64,000 nt of DNA from Synchiropus splendidus (taxonomy: Eukaryota; Chordata; Actinopteri; Syngnathiformes; Callionymidae): positions 29,013,501 to 29,077,500 of the forward strand of contig NC_071338.1 of NCBI RefSeq assembly GCF_027744825.2. The letters run 5' to 3'. Position numbers and translations under genes: made by a program. This document shows positions 24,501 through 39,500 of the stretch, one piece after another. Every line of letters begins with the position of its first letter. The first letter of the stretch is position 1. Under the pieces are notes generated by a model, which was given only the letters and a program-made list of their open reading frames with translations, searched no databases and was not told where the DNA came from.

Positions 24501-27500
24501 TAACGCAACTTTCTTCAGGCCGAAATAATTCATACAAGCCATTGTGAAGCTCACAATTAATCCATATTTTCTGTGCTGAAACGAAAAACAAAAAGATCCT
24601 TGAACCTCATCTTTCTATTTTAATTTCAGCTCAGAAATAAATTAAATATTTCGAGGCTATCAATATTATTTACTTAAAAACATGCCGTCTCTTCAAACTT
24701 GCCTTTTTTTCCAGCATGAACCATCAAAACTCCAAATGAATGTGCATCAACTCCGCTAAAGTATGGTGTTCGTGTCTCCATCTCCAACTGCACGACTCAT
24801 TTGGAATGACAAGAATCAAGCAAAAACAAACAACCTTTCGGGCAATGCGCTCGACGACCACCCTGGCCACCGGGGTGATGGCGCCCCCCTCAGGATCGTA
24901 GAAGGGGCTTTGAGGATGGTCCAAACTTGTCAAGGGGCGGATCTTATCCTGAGGCGAAGATGGTTTGTTGGGAGACTAAATAGAAACAGAACAAAAAAAG
25001 TGAATCAACATTTGATCCTGAAAGAAAAGACCATGTTGAGGCACAATATTGGAAGCCAAAAATAAAAGTTAGAAGAAGGACACCTCCCATCAGAAGGTCC
25101 CCACGGGTTTGTACGTTCGGCGCTCCTGTGAGTCTGCAGTAAAGGTCTACCAGCAGGGGGCTTATGGAGGCACCAGCGCCCGAGGCTGTCTGGAGCAGAC
25201 CACCACCTCATTTCTCACCCCCCACTGAGGCCGACCAGGGCAGAAAACAGAGTAAGCATTTGTGACGGAGAGAGGGAGATGGGGTGAGGAATAATGAGTG
25301 GACCCCAATTATGTGATACAGTAATACTAATGGGGCGAGTGAGCCGGTCTCATTATGCCGCTACAAGCATGTCCCTCGAACCACCATGGAGGTGACACCC
25401 AAAGTCACGCTCCAAAATAGCACCTGTGCCTCCGACTCTGTGTCTCAGCCGGTGGCTTCATGGGTCACTCATTTCAATTATGCTGACGTACAAAGACAAT
25501 TTTCACCAGAAGAAGAGGGTTTTATAAGGACTTTGACAGGTTTAAATTCAAGGGTAGATCTCTGTCCTTTAGTGGCAAGGCACAGGTCTGAGAGCAAACT
25601 TGGACAAATTGCTGCACGGGTGCAACATGGATCCCTCTGACTGGAGCAACCGCAAGGTCAGTAGATAAAATGATTTTCCCTCTACATAAACATCATGTCT
25701 TTTTCACATTCAAAACGTTGAATTGTGGCATTTCATCCGTTCCACTCACTTAGAGTGACCTTCCATGTTGTGGCGAGGTGCCAAACTAAATCAATAATAA
25801 TAGAGACTGAATGAAACTAATAATATTATATAATAATTTTTCAAGGAAACACACTCTGACACACGATTTTGGGGGGAAAGATGATAAACCCACTGATGCC
25901 TTTTCAAGTGTAATGACACACAAGGTATCCGACGGACTTAGAGAGGAGTTTCAAGCATAGGTGGAAGATAAGAATGTAACAATACGAACGTCAGCACCAG
26001 CATCTCTATACGGTTGATTTTACTGGACCACCACAATTCCCGGGCCAGAAATAAAGACCCTGCTCTCAGTTGGTTTCCGTCACACAAGGAACCTCTCTTC
26101 ATCCACAGCTACATTTGCCTGGTTCTATTAACAAGGTTCTAGTTCAGTTAGACAATGCTACTTCTCGGCCAAATTCATCCTGCATCACAACATATCTTTC
26201 CACTGCTATGTGGACAGCTTTACCATAGATACATGGTCGTCTTGAATCAAAACTAATGTATCCTGAATGTTCAAAATGTTTACTTGTTTTCAAAGCTTCG
26301 ACTGTTGCAGACCATTATGGACCAGAAGTATCGATTATCTTAACCCTGCAGTAAGCTCAGTTTAGACGCCCCCCTTGCCCTCACCACGTCACTCTAGGGG
26401 TCATGAATTATAGGTGTTAAGGGCAGGGTTTTCCAACCCTTTTTAAGCTGTGGCACATTTCATTCATTGAAAAGATCCTGAGGCACACCACCAAAGGAAC
26501 CTCAAAGTGCAATTGCGCTTTGTCTCTACCGACACTCGGCTATTTTGGCATGATATCTGCAGAAACAAATTCAAGAAAATATATTTGTTAGTCTCCAGAA
26601 TGGGGTGAGTAATATGGCAAAAATGATATCATGACTTATTGATCTATTTTTTTCAATGACTGTTAAGATTTTTTGCGCTTTTCTCTCTAATTTTTCAAAT
26701 TCTAATTTGGGAAATTTCCAGAAAAATCTTTAACATTCTTTGCCTCAGCAAACAATAGCAACAAACATAGCAACAATGATTCTCACTTCACATTTCTTTC
26801 ATGCATTTCTTTGGTTCTGCATTTGGTTTTGAGCCAACTTTTAATCAACAAAGCAAACTTTGATGGTCTACAAGTGTCAATAAAGCTTTGAAGTGAGACA
26901 TCACCTTAGCTGTTAGCTCTGTTAGCTCAGTTAGCTATGGGTTGCAGACGGTCATTGGCGTCACAGGTCCGACATGGAAGACCATTCATCGAGTGTGTAG
27001 TCAAGTTGGAGACACATTAGGTTTAAAAACAACTATAAGTTGTGCATTTGACCGACTTCTTCGCTGTGAGTGTGTGTGGGATGAGCTAACGCATTACCAT
27101 AGATCTATAGTGTACAGAAAGAATGTGAATGAATCCATGTATCTCCTCATGTTGGTAGATAAACACGTTCTAATTGTTCATGAGTTAATGCCATATATCT
27201 CCGGACAAATCAAGTGTCCTACAGCCTGACGGTCTCACACCGGTTAAAAACACTGGATTATCTTGTCGTATAGTAACTAGAGAGGGATGATTCAGATGAA
27301 GGTGACCTGTTTCTGAGAAGCAGAAGTGAAGGCAAAAACAGGAAAGCCACTCTGGCCAGTGGTGACGATATTGTGGGTAAGTGTTGCAGTATTTTCCCAT
27401 CTATACATTATGCACAACTCTCCTATATCAATTAAACCAATGGCAGGACTGTAATATGAGAAGCTAAGCTAACATGAAAAGCATTAAACCGACTTGCATT

Positions 27501-30500
27501 TAACGCTAGATTTATTCATACACTGGTTTCTATTTAGGAACGTGTGTTATCACTGAAGTCATGAGGGAGGAGTGTAAGCATGCAAATGAAGTTCACAAGA
27601 ATGTGTTGGTGTGTATGCAGCGTGAGAATGACTTGTACTTGGTTTTGTTTTCGAGAGGCGATTGTTTCTTCTAGCTGCTAAATTATGCAAGAAAGTCTAG
27701 TTTGCTTGAGTCAGCGCCCATCAAACCACAGATGTGACAGATCACCACACAAAAGCCAAAGGTATAGCTGCGTGTTGCTGCACCAGGGTGAAGAAGACTT
27801 TCAAGACTGGAAAAGGAGCTCTGCGGTTGTGGTGACATTGAAATGATGCAGCCTGGCAGCGAGCGAAGAGGTGAGACAGGAGCGAGGAGACATGCAGGGG
27901 AAAAGGTGACATGATAACAGGGTCAAAGAGTGAATGTGAAGGGAAGACTCCGCGGGTGATGAGTGTGAACGGAAGGTTATTCAGGAGGTGAAGGGAGGAG
28001 AGAACACGGTTTAGAAAATGGCTGTAATCACTTTGACATCGCAGGTTCGAAACTCAAAACAGAGACGATTCTCATTTTTGGTGTGTTTCTCGTGTCACGC
28101 TAAGAGTCTGTTCGGAGGATGCGGGGGAAAGTGAAAATTTATACGGCATGGTGCTGACTTTAGAAGAACAAATATCAAGATTTACATCTAATACAAAGGG
28201 TTTTCATCTGTCTTGAATACAAACCTCCCCTTCACTCACTGAAGGTGTCGAGGACTTGACAGCAGGCAGGTGTCTGCTGCGATGGAGTTTTTCAGTGTCA
28301 TTTTTTTAAGCTAATTTCGTGTCTTATAACTTTTCACGTTCTTGTGAGGTCAAACACAGTACTGTACACTCTGAACTGATGCGTTCAATGTGTAGCAGAC
28401 CTGTAACATTCCCACCATAGGAGCTGAGAAAGTGCAAGAAAGAAATACTCATATGGATTTTTTTTTTCCAATGCTGTCGGAATGACTCCCATGAAGGTAT
28501 AAGGACACATTCCTAAAGGCGATAACACCATCTAATGGAGGTAACCGCTCAGCTCGTGAGATGTTTTCTTCCCCCCAATAACACATTCTCAAATGAGCTT
28601 ATTGAGAAGGAGTGGAATGGTGCTACAGGGGGAAACGTTTCCTGGGTGGTTTTATTCCAGCAAACTGGGTTTCACAAAACATTTCCCAAATATTTCTCGG
28701 CAAGGTTTGGTTAATGAAAGTGATGAGCCGCTAGCGTGGACAATTGATATAAAAGCCAAAAAGGAAATGAAATTCACCTAACACTGAATTCCTATTATAA
28801 TAAGACTATAATGGTTTGCGGTAATGAAAACAATTAAGCAAACCAAAATTGCAAAGCTAACCAAATATCCATGACAAAAATTCACTTGAAAAAAACCTCT
28901 GAATCATAGAAGACAAGCAACTTCACACCAATAGTAGTTCTGGTTGTTGCATGCGTGCGACATTGCATTGCATCGCAATGCAACATTTCTTTTTAACCTT
29001 CAACAAATGACCGGGTTTCCACCAGGAAATTTTGAAACACTTTGAAGCAGAGGGAAAAGTTTTCACATTCACTGGATTGGTGACAAAAAAAGCAGTTTTC
29101 AATCGTAAGATGTAAATCAAACTCCAATCTGCAGCCGTCCACACTCGGCCCGTCTCTTCATCTGTCAGGCCAGAATGCACAACATGAGCTTAGCAAACAA
29201 CAGACTGTGGTCATAGTGACGTTTATTCTGGGATTTTTACATTAAAAAAATCACGCCAAAAACCGCCATGATCAAGTCCACCAACACGTGTTACCCTCGA
29301 GTTTTGCTGTTTCCATGTCGTTTGATGACGCGAGATTTCATCTTTAAAAGAGATCGTTTTTCTGAAAGCTCTCATTTGGAGATGCACCACACTTACATGT
29401 AGCGCAAACCCTGACTGAAGTGACCTTTGATGTTGCCGATTCTTTTGGTGTCTACACTGCGGGACAAAATCTAGCTAGTTGCAATGAAAGCAGAGCATTT
29501 ATTTCAAGCCTCTTTTTAGTTGCTGTGTTCCAGGGGAAATGCTTTAGAGTTCAGAATTAATGTTGAAATAACCATATGGAAACTGTCAGTCAGCAGTAAC
29601 TTCAGGCAATGTTTTCTTCACATCACCGCGTGGCACCTCGGGGTAGGATCATGTATCGACTGGCAGACTGTCCACTTTCCATAAAAGACGTTATACATGA
29701 AAATGGATAGAGAAGACCAATAACTCCAGCATCTCACTGACCTCATACGACACGCCGCTGTCCGTCCCAGCATCCCAGGGTATCAGGTCTTGGACTACTC
29801 TCTGTGCCCAGCCGCACTCCTTGGTACACAAGTCCTCAGCTGACAGGCCGACGTTCCAATCCGGACTGGGTCCCAACATGGTGAGGAAGGACATGAGGTG
29901 TCGCGTCCGGTCCACTGAGAACTCAGCTGAGGGGGCGGCACGTCTGAGGACCAGAGAGTAATTACTGTCTAACAGCAGCTGGGAAGCAAAGCTAGAGTCA
30001 AGAAGCTCAAACTGAAAGAAGACAGATCTTAAAAATGTATCAAGAGTAATATGGCTCAAACAGACTATTATGTAACAGAACTGTCGCAGGTAGGTTGGAC
30101 ATTAATGTCTGGGAAAGCAATGGAGACACCTCGGACGGCCTTTGGAGATTTAGCGACCATTTTTAATTTCCAATTCTGGTGAGTTTTCCATCGTTGATAC
30201 CAGTGTGAACAATGAACTGTAGGTTGGTGGTCAACCAATAACACTGGAATAGTGTTGTAGTGGGGACCACCTAACCTGAGATTGAGTCGAGACCAAGACC
30301 AGAGCATTCAGAGAGCAAGAGGAGGGCGAGACCAAGACAATAGAATACAAACGTCTATTAGTCATATAGACACATCATTTATTACTGCAAAATAAAAGGG
30401 TTTTTTTTTTCAAAACAAATCAAGAAGTTAGCTTGGACTGTATTCAGTTTAGTATCGGTCTCAACCTCCTTTGGTCTCGGGTTTGGTGGTCTCGACTACA

Positions 30501-33500
30501 GCACTGCCTTCGAAAGCACTCACATGCTCTACTCTGTAGCATACGGATAGTAATGGCTAGATAGAAAAGAAGGCTAAACCATGCCTGATGTATCTTTATT
30601 TTCCACCATTTATTTTCGTAAATGGATACATTTCTCTTTAATGTGACAGAAGCAGTTAGATTGCGACTAAAATTCGCTACGCAATTGATGCATAACTTTA
30701 GAAACTTAGAAACAATGAAAGGTTGAAACTTAAATTAAAACCCTTTTTTCCTTCCAAAGAACATGAGAGCAACATGTTTCACATGGTGAGAAATACATTG
30801 AACATTAGGAAGAGATCATCATGAGACAAACAGAAAGCAGTGGTACATTTTAAATGGATCAGGTGCCTCACATTTGCCTCAATGACGAACTCACAGCAGC
30901 AGTATAGAATCGGATTATTCATTCGCTTAAGTAGAATAAAATGGTACAGAAGAAGTGAGATAATTACACCTTCACTGATGTGTTTTACACTTCACTAAAT
31001 CACACTGTAAAAACAAATGGAGCACAAACGCAAGCAAAGGTGCAAATAAGCTTCTTCCACAGGAAACAAATGAGAGGTTCAAGTTTGAATGGAAGAGGTT
31101 GAGTAATCTAAAGTTGTCTTGGTGTCAAAAACTCATTTTCATACATAAATATGCGCTTTAAATTGCTCGAGAGATGACAGGTGGAGGAGTGGGGGGCACG
31201 AGGTGTCACTGAGGTGCGGTGGGCGTCAGGGACGCAGCCATTTTAAAACTATTAAAACCCAAACGGCGGTAACAGAAGGTGAAGACTAATGAGGGAGCCA
31301 TCCTAGAAAGAGCAACGTGACTGTGGCAAGTACACTTACACAGACAGCGTCACATACTTTAGACTGAAAAACAACTCAAAAGTGGACAAAAGTGCGTACC
31401 ATTTCGCAACACGGTGAAAGATCCAAAAGTTGTGTCGGCACTGCAGAAACTCAGTCGACATTTTTCCAACAGAAAACAGGGACTGCTAAATATACAAATT
31501 GGATTGTTGATACAGTCGACTTGAAAGGTCAAATTCAGTGTGTTTCCCCTCCGGAAAACATGGAGTTGGACTTTCTTTTTAATAAGGTCGAATTATATTG
31601 CAATGTTTTCAGGCTACAATCTTCTTGTAAGACTGAGCAGCTAATATCGCGTGGGGCATGTAGACCAGACTCAGCGTGCCTTCTTAGTGCAATCCAACCT
31701 GGAGGTGGTTGAGCCATTTATCTTGATCATCTAAGATCAAAATGAATATCATCGACGGTTGCCGTGGAGGCTTTATCAAGCTCTCCATCCCATCATAGTG
31801 ATTGATTGCGTGGGATTTTGAGTCATCCATTACACTGAGGTCAAAGGAACAAACGCCCCCCTCTTTCGAGAACTCCTCACCCAAGCAGATCCTTCTTCTG
31901 TTGTTTATTTTATTTCACAGTTTGTAGTAGCAATGTCAAGACTTGTGGGAGAAGGGATGATTTGTTTTATATTCAGAGACAGTCCAGACACAAGAACAAT
32001 CGCTCCTCCAGTCACAGAAATGTTTATACCATGTGTATCTCCTATCGCTTCTATCTCGCAGCCTCTTGCCAAGGTTTCTCAAACCAAACTCCAATGTTTA
32101 GTCTAGTCTTTTCACTCACAATGCTCAGTTGCCTACTAACAATAGGAAAATATGCTCCCACCACGGTTCAGCTTTGGAAATATGGCCACAATATTTGCTC
32201 GAAAAAGATGCCAGAACAAGCGACGTGGCGCATCTCTACGCTCCGCTGCTGTGCCCGCTAGTTCTACCGCTCATCTCACACATCATCAAGAGAATAAAGC
32301 ATCAAGTATTGTATTTTCAAAAGAGAGTTTAAGTGGACACACTTAAGACGGAGGGGATAAAGGCTCCCTTTATACCACTAGACTTCTTCTGCTCGCCTCT
32401 TCGTGTCTGAAGACAGACAGGTATGCTAATATTTGCAGAAAAAAGATGTGGGGAGTAAGGATAAATTATGCATTAAAGTGCTGATATAAGGCTGTTTTCT
32501 ATTCATATTAAATATTATTTATCCCAAAACAACTACTTCTTTACATAAAATAAATGTACTGGCACTTTGTGTTGCATGTAAAATTTGTACTTAGGTATTA
32601 ACCTTGTTATGCAACTTTTTGCAAGAGCATTTATGGAGTAGTTTTTTTATGTTTTGAATTCTCATCAGGCATGTGCAAAGGTAGGCCCCTAGCGGTCCTC
32701 AAGCACCAGCCACTTTTTTTCTGCTTGACAAAAGTGCCCTTTTTGCTGATGCATGTCTTAAAATTCCTTCTTCTAGTCTTAATAAAATTCTCTCTCTGTT
32801 TCTCTTCAATTCCACCCCAAATATATTTTGATATCTGACGTGGCGTTTATTTGAGTTCTGTTGAGAATAGCTCCCCAACCAGTGCCGCTTCCCTCCCACT
32901 ACTCAAAAAGCCAGAAGCAAATCCATTGATCTAGAGGCTGGAGTTCAATTAATAACATTTGCATTACTGAAAACCAAAAATCCATCATTCATGTGTTGAG
33001 AATAGAAACATAAGACACACTGAGTAAAACAACTGCAGTGGCTCATGGTACAATGCAACTTTAAAAGCTATTCACCAGACTCAAACTAGCAACCTTGTGA
33101 TCATCAACGCTGCGCTCCAGCAACTGTACCATGGCGCTTGAACGGGGGTCCAAGAGTGATTTACTTTAGTGATTGTATTTGATGTCAAACTTTCCAGCTC
33201 ATCCTCATTTTAAGCTGCAGCCAGTCACCTGACCAGAAGTAATAGAAATGAATGAGGAAAACAGGGTTAACAGCTGCACATCTAAACAACAGCCTAAACA
33301 TTTATAATAATACTTCTAATAATAAGATTGTCATAAAAAAGTTTTGCAGGTGCCTGTTTTTTTTGCTGGATGAGGAACCTGCCTGTAAACATGCTTCACA
33401 AACTACTAAATAGGCTACAACAAATGCTTTCTCCTGATATGTTTTCACAAAAGATGAATCAAAAGTTCAAACTGCAAGATTTTCCAAAACAATGTAATTG

Positions 33501-36500
33501 CTTGGTCTGGCAGCATAGAAACAGATCCATGGCTGGTGTGGACCGACGAGGTGGAACAAAGAGATTCTGGATGCAACTTGCATCTTGTTTCCCTCATGAA
33601 TAAGAGATTAAATAAGCCGTGTGGCTGTAAGAGAAGGAGTGAATCTGCATTTAAGCATGAAGCATCAGGCCACATCTGAGATGGGCTCTTTTTAACTCCA
33701 AGCAAAGCACCGGACTGTGGGTGGCATTAGGCTGCATCACTTGGGAAAACAAATGAATCGGATTGATCATAATGATCTGACCATTTTAACTAGGGTTTCT
33801 GATGCCTAAAACAAGATGAGTCAATTCCAAGGGTCACAATTGACTCATGATTGAGTCACTTAATAAATTAAAATACAAAGTGGATGTTACGTTCACCCAA
33901 TGCTCGGACCCACGTGCAGGGGAGGAGGCGGAGGATCGCAGTTCCTAAACAATGATTCAATGTAATAAATCCAGAACAAAAGCAGCTCCAAAAGAGTCGA
34001 AAAAAATCCAAAAATACTTAAAAGGCGCTTCATGAAAAACAGTCCAACTTAAACCCACTAAAATAACAAAAAGCGAATGAAAAAAAACAAAACAAAAAAC
34101 GAAGATTCTCAAAACGCTCCACTCGACTTAACTTAAGAGGAACAAAGCAACAACACAGATGGAGACAATAACAGGATTAGGGTGAGACGCGACAAGGCAG
34201 ACAAGGTACACAACGGAAGACGTGACAATACTTTCAAAATAAAACCCAGAAATAACCAAACTCAACCTGACTGCGCGTGACAGTGGAGTGTCCTTGCTTC
34301 TGCTGTCAGGGTAGAAAACGTTACACTTTGGTTAATAGAAGAATAAATGATGGAGGTTCTTGAATGCAAACACGTGTGCATCTTCTTTTGTGAGGTCACA
34401 GACTGATGTTGGTTTGACTCATGAATAGACACTAAAGGAGTGAATGAGAGGAAAAAGCACATCACCATCGACAACCGAGACAAACTCCATGACTCTTCCC
34501 GACTGTTTTGTGGAGCGATTGCTTCATTCTTTTGTTCTCTTACAAAACCTGGAGATATTACGATCCTCTGAAGTAGCACCGTTAATGAGCGCTTTCAAAA
34601 CCAATTACAGCCAAGACTGTTGAGGCAACACACTTTGGTGAACACAGAAGGACCTTGAAAGCCAAATGGATTCTTGTGATGGAGGGCGGGCGAGGTTTAA
34701 GTCACTTGCGGGAGAAATCACTTTCATTTTGCCTTTAGCTTTGAAAGTGCGTTTGCTCCTTCCGTGACAGGTGTGTGGCGGCGGGCGGACGATAATAGAG
34801 CTAATACTCACACGTTAAGTGGCTGCCAGGCGGGCCACTGCGCTTTCATTTTGATGACAGTAAGGACCTCATCACCCTGTTCCACAAAAAAGACAGACAG
34901 GACAGAAAATTAAATCAGCAAGGCTCTGAAGGAAACCGACTGTTCATATCACGCTGACACTCTGGTGGCTGATCTACGACGACAAAAGCCACCGCATTTT
35001 CACGATTATTACTTTTTCCACAAATTAATCCCCAAATGAATTTGGCTGGAGCCTGGAGGGAGGACGCATGATCGGAAAGTTAATAGACCTCTTTAAGATT
35101 TCAAAGGGAAAGCTACTGGGATGTTGCTGCTGGCACAGCGGTCCTCATGCTAATAGCATGTTTGCATATTTACAGGCATTAACTTACTAGTGGACATGTG
35201 AGACTCATTTGTTGAAGCTGCTCTAACAGCTGTGGTGACTCACTTTGACCAGTTGCTCACATCCTTTCTCAATGTAAACGCAGGATCTCAAACTATAACT
35301 TTAAAAATATGAACATTTGGATTTTTACGCTGATGCAAGGCGACTCTACTAGTATGAAATTTCATTACTGAAGAATAAAAAAAGGGCCTCTTAAACCAAA
35401 CAACCTGAGTTCATACCAACCACTTCATGCTCCTTATTTTCATCTGACTGACTTCCCAGCGCAATTTCAGCACAAGATCGTAAATGTAAATGAAAGTTGC
35501 CTCAGGTCCAGTTGAGGTTTATCAGTTTAAATTTCATTACGATCGGTAACGTACACAGCACACAAATACAGCAGCAAAACTCATATTACATTTCACTTCT
35601 CCTTTGACCAGGTCCATCTCTTCATGTCCATCATTCATCATCCGACATTTCCACACTGAAAAAACTAAACATTGGCTGAAATAAAAAAGTTGATCACACA
35701 TAATATTGTAGTGTTACACAATATAAACATTTCAATTGGTTTGACCTGAAATATTTAGCCTCATGTAAACCCATTTATGAAGGTGGGACCCAAACAATGA
35801 TTTCAGATTTTCCTAAATTGAAAAAAAAAATACACTGGTCTCACTACTTGATGTAAACCTTGTTAAACCTGAATATTTTCAATGAATTTACACACGCTAT
35901 GAATGTGGGAGCTCACATTTTCTAGGTTAATATGAATCATTATATTTGGGAGGAAATAGCTCCCTCTTCATTACATACTACTTGTTGGGCACTGGAAAAA
36001 ATGCCCCTCCAGCCAGTCACACAAATGAAATGGTCACATACACACAGAAATTCATCCAGTAGGCGCCTTAGACACTGACTGCAGGGCACTTTTCTGCTGT
36101 GGAAGTTTTGTGACAGAAACTCCCCACAGCCTAAGCTGTGCTTTCACCTCATGAGACCTAAGTTAACAAAAAAATCTTAACGGCAGTCAATGGAGAGATA
36201 AAAGTGATTTTCTGATCCCGCTTGAAATATGCAATAGATCTCACACATGTTATGCTAATGCCGTGAGAGCGCTGCTTTCTCACCATACCTTTCAGACCTG
36301 GAGCAGTTGGATTCTGCAGTGGCATCATACACTTTGATTTGTATTTTAATAAGCAAATTCACCATCAATTACACGACGAACAGAGTAAAAACTAACAGAA
36401 ATTTCTATTATTTAAATTGAAGTTCAGGCAATAACTTTGTGCTCCCCATTACTTTTGTTTTTCCGACCTCAGGTGCAACAGACAGACCAGAAGGGACAGA

Positions 36501-39500
36501 GGTTTAGGCTCCCTGTAGCTATTTTTCAGGCTGCCTCGACTACTTTCACGTTGTTGTGACGCGTAATCACCTTGTCATGTTATAGATATATACATACATA
36601 TAGATAGATAGAGACAGAGACTGCTGGAATTGGAAGAAGGCTCCGCTCATACTTGTCACGTTACCCCATAGTTATGGGCTTGAGCGCTCGCCTGCGACAC
36701 AAAATCCCAGCACAAATATTTCTGAAGTTTAGAAAGTTAGGTTTGTATGTTTTTGACAAGGTCACTTCATGACTTTTCTCTAACATACAGATGCTTTAGT
36801 TTCTGCTACTTCACTTACAGCTGGAGATATATTGGCTCCAAACAAGCAGCAAGTACATGGATTCAGAGTTAAATACTGTATAACACAGCATTGCTATTCT
36901 GCTAAACTTATAAGCAGTGAGATGTGATACTGTTAAAGCGCCCACTAGATTTTTAAATTTATTTTTCCACCTGTCGCCACTGCGTTTCTGACAAAGTATG
37001 TGATTTCTTTAATTTGACATGAGTGAATTAAATTTTAAATAAGGTGCATGTGTGAGCAACACACTCAAACAAAAACACACAAGCGCCTCCGTGGACCTAG
37101 CGAAAGAGAGACTAGTGACTGAGTGTGTGAGGACCCTGCAGGAAACTGCGCTGAATAACAAGCTAAGTAAAATAGCTTGTTTTGGGCTCAAAACAAATCG
37201 CGAATTGCTGAGAAATGTTGTTCCACTGCAAATGTCTCTGGATGAAGATCGACTCGCTCAGTAATGCAATGCCTGTCAATGAGTACACTTGCAGCACTGC
37301 AAGCCAATTTCTCCACCAGCAGTCAAACCCAGCCCAAACAGAGCCACGGCAGATACACAACTGATCTTTCTGTTTCTACGTTCACTAGTGGATGGATCGA
37401 TGACACAAATGGTGCTGGGCTTGAATGAGAGGTGATGCGTCTTTTGAGTTAAAAGAAAGGAGGCGATCACTGGAATCAAGGACGGGAGGGTTTATATTTG
37501 ATGATGTCTCATATTTATACACAACATGTGCCGTGTCAACAGTGCTCTGTTTGGCCATCCATCACACACCAAACTCAGAACTATTACCATCAGTAGCACG
37601 GTTTCAGTTGCCACCGCCTCAATATTTGGTGATCAGAGAGACAACATTTGCAACTCCTATCAGACAGAAATTAAAAAGTATCGTGCAGCGTAATTTCTTC
37701 ACACAACTTACATTTGTCATTTGGCTTAATGATCGCGACTGCTGAGATTTATTGACTTAATGGCAGAACGGGTCACACATCATTACCAAGCAACGATACC
37801 ACAAGTTTCAAACAGCATTTTCTTCATTTAAGCTCTACTTTCTTTGCATCGATTCATTATATGGAACCATTAAGGTCCAAAGAGATGTGTTCAGACGTTT
37901 TACAATGATTTACAACGTGGCGTTAAAACAAGGAGAAAGAGAAAAGATTAATGTTTGGAAGCAGAATTTTTAACTAAGCCGGTGATTGAAGAGACACATA
38001 TTTATTATTTCTGCATGCTGTTGTGAGAATAATGAAGTGAAGCAGCAACATCTCTTTGCTGTGACCACCATGAATGGAGACTAACTTCACCCGAATCCAA
38101 ATATGCAGTTTTTGTTCAGAGTCATCTTTGCAACTACAAGTAACATCCGACTTACGACCTGCTTGACTTACGTCCACCTGTACTCACAACCACGGCTTTT
38201 TTTTATTTTTTATTCAATGTCTGGCACCGGAGTATGTAGCAGCCCAGCAACACGTACGACAGTTACGGCAGCACAGTATCCCAGCATCGCACTCTCACAC
38301 AGCCATCTACCACTACAGTAGTCCCTATAAACCTTCAGCTATTTTGAATGGCATTCCGACTTACGACCGGTTTGTCGGAAACGATCCCGGTCGGATGTCA
38401 AACCCTTCTGACTGGTGGCCATTTCCGCCTGTTCCATTCCAGTGTTTCAGCATTTTTGAAGGTGTTTTTGTGGTTTTGTCATTTCACGCGGCCCGTGTCG
38501 TCGGCTTGCCTGACACTGTACAACAGCTCAAGTGTTTCCACTCCAGCTATTATCTGAGAAGCAGAGATATTAAAATGTAAATAACTAACCTTCAGGAAGA
38601 AGAACAAAAGATTCAGACGGAAGGAGCTTTGTTGACACAAGGGATAGAGTTGATCTGTTTGCACAATTTCAACTTTCACCTTGAAGGAAACCAGCAAATA
38701 ATTAAAAGGCAAAGTGATATGTATCTAGTTTAAGAATTAGTTATAGGCTTCATTCTGCATTTCTTTACATCCTGGACTCTCAACGGTTGTCTTCATCTTC
38801 TGCCTTTTCCCAGTACTTCCCGGCCACTCCTCTCAGCCCGTCCAAGCCGTCTCACTCAGGCCTCCAAACATCTAAATGAGCTGTGCCTCTGATACACTGT
38901 TTTCTAATCCAGTCCCTCCTCGTCACTCCCACTGAAAACCTCAGGATATTAAGCTCTGATGCATCTAACACTTCTTGTCTCCGAGCCATAAGAAGCTTTA
39001 AAGGACAGAAGTGAGAGCCGTTTAACTCACATTTATGTTCTTTAAAGTTTATCCTTCACTCTAGCTGCCAGTCTTCAGTCACAGATCAACAGTCGTCTGC
39101 ACCTTTTCCATCCTGCCTGCACTCTCCTCTTCACCTCTCTTAATCTCTGTCCATCTCTCTGTATGACTGATTCTAAATCCCTTTCCGTTTTCAGTTTGTT
39201 TCATCTTGATTTTTCTATTTTATGTTGTTTATTGTATCTTTAAAGTGTCAAAAGTATCAGTAATAAAAAATACACAAACACAATGAGATCAAGTTGCAGG
39301 AACTGACGTCATGTCGTGTCAAAACCAGTTAGCTTGTTGGCTAATGCTATGAACAGACTCGGCAATCCTCAGCAAAAGTTGCCAACAAGACCATGACATT
39401 TTCGCCCAGTCCCAGTTCACCCCCCACCATACACCATGATCTCCACTTGTGCAGATGTGGAGAACAAACTCTGTTCAAGCACATATCTGCTGAGTAAGCT

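Larger units (their letters stand above)
29944..34811 (-). other. Intron (4868 bp)
   Basis: Donor AACGT|GTGAGT, acceptor GTCCTCAG. Contains a TIR element (30250-30506), a SINE head (33072-33142) and an interspersed repeat (33885-34282). No nested gene is recognised. Confidence 0.85.

Noticed and set aside
24901..24960. Alternative internal acceptor (CCTCAG) in the 24835-24975 exon
   Set aside because: Using it would drop the conserved SPNKP segment; the upstream TATTTAG acceptor gives the complete human-like sequence.
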